Source: Strongylocentrotus purpuratus (Eukaryota > Echinodermata > Echinoidea > Camarodonta > Strongylocentrotidae). Taken from it: DNA of 64,000 nt. The first letter of the stretch is position 1. The number at the start of each line of letters is the position of its first letter. A program made the translations under genes and the position numbers. Below, in pieces: positions 57,205-64,000 of this stretch. The stretch spans positions 28,784,423 through 28,848,422 of the forward strand of contig NW_022145597.1 in assembly GCF_000002235.5 (NCBI RefSeq), in the 5' to 3' direction. The notes below the pieces were generated by a model. The model saw nothing but the letters and a program-made list of their open reading frames with translations. It did not search any database and was not told where the DNA came from.

Positions 57205-59150
57205 AAAATTCTGACAAGTCGAGTACGGTACAACGAATCGTCTTTTTTCTCTAATAATTTAATGTAATGTCAAAACTTCCGCGCTTCGTTCGGGAGGGGG
57301 GCAACTGAAATCCGACAAGGAATGGTAAAACGAATCGTCTTCTTTGTCTAATAAATTAATGAAACGTCAGAAGTTTACGCGCTACGCGCGGGAGGGGGAA
57401 AACTGAATTCAGACAAGGATTAAGAGTCGAGAATGGTACAAAGAATCGTCTCCTTTCCCCTTATAATTTAATGAAACGACAAAGCTTCCGCGCTTCGCGC
57501 GGGAGGGGGGGGGGAACTCAATTCAGACAAGAATTAAGAGTTACGAATCGTCTTCTTTCTCTAATAAGTTAATGAAACGTCAAAGCTTCTGCGCTTCGCG
57601 CGAGAGGGGAAGGGGGGGGGCACTCAATTCAGACAAGGATATATAGTCGGGAACGGTACAAAGAATCGTCTTCTTTCTCTAATAATTTAATGAAACGTCA
57701 AAGCTTCCGCGGTTCGCGCGGAAGGGGGGGGGGGGAACTCAATTCAGAGAAGGATTAAGAGTCGAAAATGGAACAACGAATCATCGTTCTCTAATAATTT
57801 CATTAAACTATGAAAGGCCAAAGTTTCCGTGCTTCGCGCGGGAGGCGGGGGGCTGAATTCAGTCAAGTAATAAGAGTCGAGAATGGTACAACAAATCTTC
57901 TTTCTCTAATAATTAATGAAACGTCAAAGCTTCCGCGCTTCGCGTGGGAGGGGGAAAACTGATTTCAAACAAGAATTAAGAGACGAGAATAGTACAACGA
58001 TTCGTCTTCTTCCTCTAATAATTTAATAAACCGTCAAAGCTTATGCGCTACGCGCGGGCGGTGAAAACTGAATTCAGACAAGGATTAAGGGTCGAAAATG
58101 GAACAACGAATCATCGTTCTCTAATAACTTCATTAAACTATGAAAAGCCTAAGTTTACGTGCTTCGCGCGGGAAGGGGGGGGGGGGGGGGTGCTGAATTC
58201 AGTCAAGTAATAAGAGTCGAGAATGGTACAACAAATCTTCTTTCTCTAATAATTAATGAAAGGCCAAAGCTTTGAAAAGCCAAAGCTTCCGGGCTTCGCG
58301 CAGGCGGCGGGGGGGGGGGGGGGGGGCTGAATTCAGTCAAGTAATAAGAGTCGAGAATGGTACAACAAATCTTCTTCATTCTCTAATAATGAATGAAACG
58401 TCAAAGCTTCCGCGCTTCGCGCGGGAGGGGGAAAACTGAATTCAAACAAGAAGTAAGAGACGAGAATGGTACAACGATTCGTTTTCTTCCTCTAATAATT
58501 TAATAAACCGTCAAAGCTTTGAAAAGCCAAAGCTTCCGCGCTTCGCGCGGGCGGGAGGAAACTGAATTCAGACAAGAATTAAGAGACGAGAATGGTACAA
58601 CGATTCGTCTTCTTCCTCTAATAATTTAATAAACCGTCAAAGCTTACGCGCTACGCGCGGGCGGGGAAAACTGAATTCAGACAAGGATAAAGAGTCGAGA
58701 ATACTGAGTACAAAGAATCGTCTCCTTTCCCTTATAATTTAATGAAACGCCAAAGCTTCCGCGCTTCGCGCGGAAGGGGGGGGGGGGGGAAACTTAATTC
58801 AGAGAAGGATTAAGGGTCGAAAATGGAACAACGAATCATCGTTCTCTAATAACTTCATTAAACTATGAAAAGCGTAAGTTTCCGTGCTTCGCGCGGGAAG
58901 GGGGCTGTATTCAGTCAAGTAATAAGAGTCGAGAATGGTACAACAAATCTTCTTCTTTCTCTAATAATAAATGAAAGGCCAAAGCTTTGAAAAGCCAAAG
59001 CTTCCGCGCTTCGCGCGGGCGGGAGGAAACTGAATTCAGACAAGGATTAAGAGTCGAGAATGGTACAACAAATCGTCTTCCTTCTCTAGTAACAATTAAT
59101 GAAGGGTCAAAGCTTCCGCGCTTCGCGCGTAATGGAGGGGGGGGGGGGGA
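57205..59150. repeat. Satellite of about 118 bp per unit with a CGCGCTTCGCGCG palindrome, about 16 units
   Basis: Units repeat in the same order: GAGAATGGTACAACGAATCG, TCTTC.TTCTCTAATAATTTAATGAAAC, GTCAAAGCTTCCGCGCTTCGCGCGGG, a G-run, then AACTGAATTCAGACAAGG and ATTAAGAGTC. Unit variants (ATGAAAAGCC/GTAAGTTTCC; TTTGAAAAGCCAAAG) alternate, suggesting higher-order structure. The palindrome is kept as CGCGCTTCGCGCG or CGCGCTACGCGCG while the G-run varies greatly in length. It starts beside CAGGCGCGTAGCCAGG (57135), another hAT-like terminus. Confidence 0.93.
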
Positions 59151-59279
59151 AGACAGCGAGCTGCCCGAATATGAGTTTTTGATATCTTTTCTCGTTTATT
59201 TTGGTGATAAATAACACTTTCACAAATTATTGTTGCTCGCTCGCTTCGCTCACTATTTCGAATTGTGAAACCAAAAAAT

Positions 59280-59474
59280 TACTTTCCGGGCAAGATGCTA
59301 TAGCCCCCCCCCCCCCCCCCCCCCCCCCCCGCGATGAAAATGTCAAAAATTCTACCGGTATCGTGCTTCTAATATAACCTTGTCAGTATTGGTATGTTGA
59401 GTTGAAAAAATGGTCTGCGCAATTTTCAAATTTCCGGCCCCCCCCCCTATTGGAAAATCCTGGATCCGCGCCTG
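59280..59474. other. Poly-C tract and hAT-like MITE right end
   Basis: A long C-run (59304-59330) is followed by TTTTCAAATTTCCGGCCCCC and the terminus CCTGGATCCGCGCCTG ending at 59474. Confidence 0.6.
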
Positions 59475-59827
59475 CATCATGCACGTGTTGGTAAACGGAA
59501 TTAATAATGATTGGGTTGTTTTGGGACATTTTTTTTTCGGGGGGGGGGGGCAGGGTAGCCCTTATTCTTCTCCTACTGGGTCATCAAGAAACACAAATAG
59601 TGTTGAAATTTTCCGCAATCCCTTTAGCGCCGAGGGTAGAAAAGCCTTTAGAAAAGTCAGCTGGACAATAGCAATTTAATGTTGGTCAAACAATCAGCGA
59701 GAAGTACTGGGCAAACAGATATTAGCCCACGTCTTCAATATAACCAGGGAATCCTGATATAACTAAGCACATGCTCACAATATGAATATCAAATCTGGCT
59801 ATTGTTTGGAGACTCATTGTTACTATC

Positions 59828-60830
59828 TGGTAAAGGAGTACTTTTCACGCACCAAAGTCCGGCTCGTCTAGTACACACAAATCCGGCCCGTATTGACTTT
59901 ACACACCGGACTTAGGGGACTGTTTTCAAAAGGAGGGAAAATGCATATGCGTACCCTACATAACACTCATTCGGGGGTGGGGGGGGGGGGGGGGGAGGGG
60001 TGCGCTTAAAGGCGAAGCGCTTTTTGTGAATTTGTGAATTTGAAAAGCTTTCGCGCCCGTTCCTACGTATTAGTTATTCATGTAATCCCCGCGTGTGTGT
60101 CCGCTCTCGTCTTGAAAGATTTGACTCTAAAATTTTCACTTTGGCTACTGATATGTTTTATTATTATTTTACGTACAAGACATTGATTTAGATTGTTGTT
60201 TTGATTGTTATTTTCCTCCCAAACATCGGAGTTGTGTAGGCGTTGACGTTGTTATGATTGTTCATTTCTGTTCATCAATGTGTTCAATACTTGTATTATA
60301 TTAATTTCTTCTCGAACAAAACAAAAACGATATGTATAAGTGTATTCCTTCTGTATGTTTTTACACATTATTTGTTTCATATTACATTTATTTTGTTCTG
60401 TCATCCGATCAAAATAGGTCATATATCTATATCATCACTCTGTTCTTTCTCATGCAAGATCGATTTAAAGAATAGAAACGTAGGTTCTCTAAATCTTCGC
60501 AAAATCAGCTATTGTATTTAAATACCCGTGATTTAAAAATGATACTTATAATCAAAGAGATTGACAGATTCTGCTTGAAATAAGATTATAGGGCGTTTAT
60601 AAATATGTCATACAAAACAAACAAACATCTGCAAATTAAAGATATTACAAAAATGATAGTCGTATTGTCGGGAGCCTGCATCATCAAAACGTTTCGGTAG
60701 ATGGAACAATTCGAAATCGCCTATCTGTTCCAAACATGAAATTCGATCGAATATTTCTTCGCGAAGAAACTTTATTGGTGGTGTCATTTGTCTTAACAAT
60801 TTGTTATCTTCAATGTTCGTGACGTTTTGA
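59828..60830. repeat. Internal direct repeats, modules 2 and 1, second copies
   Basis: 59828-59965 repeats 56296-56430, and 60020-60830 repeats 54785-55835. Just before them, 59794-59822 (CTGGCTATTGTTTGGAG) repeats 53511-53538. In the first copy the order is interrupted by the nested foldback. Confidence 0.85.
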
Positions 60831-61423
60831 CGTTTCATATTTGTTAGCTAGCGCTAGTAAAGTCTTTTGTTTTAACGTGCACTGTATATAGTTATAAGGC
60901 CTGAACACGTCATGTTCACATTGGGTGTTATATAGCATACGGATATTATAGTACATGTAACTTTTAAAAGCACTTTGTTTTTGCAACGCAATGACAAAAG
61001 ACAGCTCTTTGAGCAGCTAATAGTTGTTGCGCCCATTGTTCCGCTCATAGGCGGCTATTCCCAATCACCGGGCATTATTTGTTATTGTATCATTAGTTAA
61101 GTTTATTAATCTATTCATGTTTTCTATTTATTTATTTAGTTTTGGGGAGGGGGAATGTCGTATTACGAATTCATGACCCTTATACATAATGACCATGTTC
61201 TCAAATTACGAATAGCGGTCTTCATGAATAGTTGTCCAATGAATAGCGGTCCTTATAACTAGCGAGCGGAGCCCTCGTGATTGACCTCTGCCATTTTGGT
61301 CCGGCCGTTCACTTCGCCGCCCCCCTCCCTCACACACACACATAATACGCAACCTTAATGTGTAGCTAAACAAGAATCTATAGCAAGTCGGACAATTATA
61401 GCGATCAAACAATAGTCTTGCTC

Positions 61424-62805
61424 GGCCGCGTGAAATCCTGCCACGGCATTCTATGTTTTTACCTTTAGAGCGAACTTTTCTTTTGTATTCACTCCATAGA
61501 ACTCTACTTTATCTTACAGCGAGGTGAAATGAAAAGAGCGTCATCATGAGTAGATCTATTGTTTGATGTTATCCTTCTTCTCCCTAGTTAAGCCAAACCT
61601 TCAATTTAGGCATATCCATAAAAGGTAGCTTCCTGTACCGTTCGCTTTTTTTTTCCTGACTGCTATATGAAGCATGTGTATGCTCTGAATTACGCAAACA
61701 GGGGACCGGCGGGTTTAAGATCCTCTCCGAACGAAATGTAATGTTGAGTTATGCCTTACAATAGCATATCGACTTGGTTTCTAACCAGGGAGCTCCCGGT
61801 TACGAGCTGCTCTGCTCTACCACTGGGCTATAGCGCCTCCCTCCTTTTAAAAAGATCTTTTAAAATTTGCCGGTTTTTTTTTTTTTTTAGAATAACAATC
61901 AAAACATGTTTGGTATGTTTTTTGTATCTGTGCATTAAGATTTCAAAATTTCACTTTCGCCACTTAATTATACAAATCTACGAATAAATGATTCGAATGT
62001 TAGAGCAGAAATCAATGTTTGTATTTGTGTCGAATGATTAATTATCATCATGAACTGATTAATGTTTTGTATTGCATTTCCAATTGCTGCTCAACTTTAT
62101 CACCATCAGGCTACGCTTTTTTGTTTACATCTTCATGACAAACATGTTTTATAATCTCGATATAGTTCCCGGACTCTTTTGTCTATTTATTCCACTTTTA
62201 AAAAGAGCTATGGAATTATTATGATTTAAAACGCCTTTTGGACGGGCAATTTTCGAAGGCAAATCTCGGGCGTGAAATCCTGCCACGGCATTTTATGTTT
62301 TTTTTTCCCTGAGGCCACTTAACAAAATATTCATGTTTAGCGTCCCGGCTGCTTCTTTTTGGGGCCGCCTCCTATTTTTTATTTTTTGGGGAAATTTTTT
62401 TTATTTTATTTTTTTTATTTAATTTTTTTTTTAAATAATTTTTGAAAAATAAACATGAAAAACAATACTAAAATGTATCTATTACTGATTTTTTTTTAAA
62501 AAGTTAAAAGATGTCGGCGGCCATCTTGAAAACTAGCCCGACTGTCAGGAAAATGTACCGAGCGGCCATTTTGAAAGAAAAAAAAAAGAAAAGAGAGGGC
62601 CTCCTCCTTCCTAGTTTTCGAAAAAAACAGGACACTAATAAAACATTTTTTTATTTGGCCTTAGAGCGAACTTTTCTTTTGTATTCGCTCCGTAAAACTC
62701 TACTTTATCAAACAGCGAGGTGAAATGAAAAGAGCGTCATCTTGAGTAAATCGTTTGTTTGATGTTATCCTTCTTATCCCTAATAAGCAAACCTTCAATT
62801 TATTA
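61424..62805. repeat. Interrupted direct duplication near the right end of the 10.4-kb element
   Basis: 61424-61612 (GTGAAATCCTGCCACGGCAT, AGAGCGAACTTTTCTTTTGT, AGCGAGGTGAAATGAAAAGA) recurs at 62270-62300 plus 62655-62805. The second copy is split by about 350 bp of T-rich DNA. A tRNA-like antisense piece (TAGCCCAGTGGTAGAGCAG on the minus strand) lies at 61786-61847. Confidence 0.85.
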
Positions 62806-62809
62806 GAAC

Positions 62810-63565
62810 CAAGTCATGGGAGGAGAAAAAAAAAGGATTTGACTGACAAAATATAAATTCTTCCAAGCTCAGGCTGTGGCGATGTGCAACGCGTAGCGTG
62901 AATATGAATGACGAGAGAGAAAGATAATTCCTTTGTCCATTATACGATGCTAGAATCATATCGCGATGTGGGAATTATACAAATATGTTGATAATCATTC
63001 AAATTACAAACATACACAAGCGACCCAAACAGTAATCAATTTGCCGACTATAACCGCATACATGTAGTCATTCACATCATTCGTCTTTTATTTTTTGTTG
63101 TTGGGGACAATTAAGCTCGCAATTAAACAACCATTAATCGTACATAGTCATCTTTATTTCACATTTCATACAGTCGTCACAAAAATTAAAAGGAGGCGTA
63201 TTAAACCCAACAAAAATAAATCATAATGTATTCTGATCAAGATGAACGAGTGTGTTGATTGCCCCCCAAAACAAAGACGATCCCACCAGAGAAGTTCATG
63301 CTGTGCTGTAGTAATGTACATCGCAAAGCTTCGCCACAATGATTGGAAAGGTAATACCCCGCCCGTTACGACGCAAAACGGCGCGAGAAGAATAGATCGC
63401 GACGCGAGAAGAATACATCAATTTTGTACAAACAATGGAAAGTTTATCAGAACGAAAACCGGAGGAGGGGAAGACAGGCTTTGGCCGAGATATACTTTCT
63501 GTATATCAAGTTTAAGCTGTACCGCGCATCACGAGCGAGAACAATGACGGGAGAGATAATCTTCC
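62810..63565. other. Right part of the 10.4-kb element, no gene seen
   Basis: The 101-residue frame at 63242-63547 has no recognisable domain and sits in element-internal DNA. Sequence composition becomes GC-richer toward the terminus. Confidence 0.5.
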
Positions 63566-63745
63566 ATCGCCTGGTGGGGCGCAAAAGGGCGCAAGAAGAA
63601 TAGAGCGGGTTTATACTAACAATAGACGGTTTCTTTTCATATGCAAGAATCAGGTGAGGGTGACTATTGCGCCCCTTCGCGCCCCTTTGCGCCTCAATGC
63701 GTCTCTTGGGACGCGACTGTTCTATTCATCGCGCCCCGACGCGTC
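63566..63745. repeat. Subterminal GCGCC repeats of the 10.4-kb element
   Basis: Repeated motifs such as GGGGCGCAAAAGGGCGCAAG and TGCGCCCCTTCGCGCCCCTT lie just inside the right end. Similar GGCGCCTTTATGCGCCC motifs lie at 53430-53465 inside the left end. Such repeats often serve as transposase binding sites (inference). Confidence 0.7.
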
Positions 63746-63776
63746 CGGGCACAGTCGCAACTTTGGAAGGCTCCCC

Positions 63777-64000
63777 TAAACGGTACATGAGTATTTGTCT
63801 ACATCAATAACCCACTTTTTGTGATGGCCAAGATTAAAATGATTGAATCTTTGCGCAGCATAAAACGTATGACCATTCGGTACAATTGTCCGAAAATCAA
63901 GACTATTACTTTTGGGCTCTATAGCCCTAAAGTCGATTTTACAACTAATAGTCGTTATTTTCCCACTTGAAGACATTTTCAAGCCCCACCTTTTTTAGGG
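63777..64000 (-). mobile_element. MITE family A, copy 4, second half (runs off window)
   Basis: Continues the element broken at 53359: CAATAACCCAC, TTTGCGCAGCATAAAACGTA, TGACCATTCGGTACAATTGT. The terminal inverted repeat lies beyond 64000. Confidence 0.92.

Larger units (their letters stand above)
53363..63776. mobile_element. 10.4-kb terminal-inverted-repeat element, PIF/Harbinger-like, non-autonomous
   Basis: The left end GGGGAGCCTTCCAAAG...GACGCGTCGGGGCGC is repeated inverted at 63731-63776, with about 46 bp nearly identical. The target duplication is TAA (53360-53362 and 63777-63779), and joining the flanks restores MITE family A in the order seen in its other copies. A 3-bp TWA-type duplication is typical of PIF/Harbinger elements. 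I find no transposase or Myb-like ORF, so it is non-autonomous, and unusually long for that. Both ends carry GCGCC-rich subterminal repeats. Confidence 0.88.

Noticed and set aside
1-64000. Retroviral, LTR or Polinton-type elements
   Set aside because: I saw no long terminal repeats, gag/pol/env-like motifs, or capsid/polymerase B motifs. All reverse-transcriptase traces fit LINEs.

Overview
The window is AT-rich animal nuclear DNA. It has spliced genes with GT-AG introns, very long (CT)n, (GA)n, (CA)n and (AGT)n microsatellites, poly-G/poly-C tracts, tRNA-derived SINEs, LINEs and several MITE families. The gene content and repeat style fit a marine deuterostome invertebrate, with an echinoderm such as a sea urchin my best guess. 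That placement is inference: no marker in the window fixes the species.

Layout. 1-3.1 kb: the last four coding exons of a phosphatidylinositol transfer protein (PITP) gene (+), whose last intron holds a MITE and a 600-bp AGT array. 3.1-14.5 kb: mostly intergenic DNA with a tRNA-like sequence, LINE scraps, an inverted-repeat minisatellite and a few weak candidate exons. 14.5-16.9 kb: a two-exon gene (+) for a small protein starting MGCGSS (a myristoylation/palmitoylation signature), with a 59-bp minisatellite ending 20 bp before its ATG. 20.8-35.3 kb: a direct segmental duplication of about 7 kb (copy A 20.8-27.9, copy B 28.4-35.3). Each copy carries a four-exon minus-strand gene, not recognised by me, for a secreted peptide of 85-87 residues. 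Copy-specific insertions (two hAT-like MITEs, one SINE) give natural filled/empty sites. 36.5-37.1 kb: a dead LINE fragment. 38.4-42.7 kb: a minus-strand L1/Tx1-like LINE with an intact 1252-aa ORF2. 43.5-47.7 kb: a ladder of tandem duplications, with the 3' part of a matching ORF1 at 47.4-48.0 kb. 48.0-53.0 kb: the complete selenoprotein T (SELENOT) coding region (+), four coding exons with an in-frame Sec TGA at 50634-50636. 53.1-64.0 kb: an old MITE split by a 10.4-kb terminal-inverted-repeat element with a TAA target duplication (PIF/Harbinger-like). That element lacks a visible transposase and contains a 1.2-kb foldback, internal duplications and a satellite of about 118 bp per unit.

The genes show no functional linkage. 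PITP (lipid transfer) and SELENOT (ER redox) are ordinary conserved genes. The two peptide genes and the MGCGSS gene were reconstructed from splice sites and reading-frame logic and are the most likely novel coding content. The clearest new structures are the diversifying peptide-gene pair, the nested 10.4-kb element and the LINE spacer ladder.
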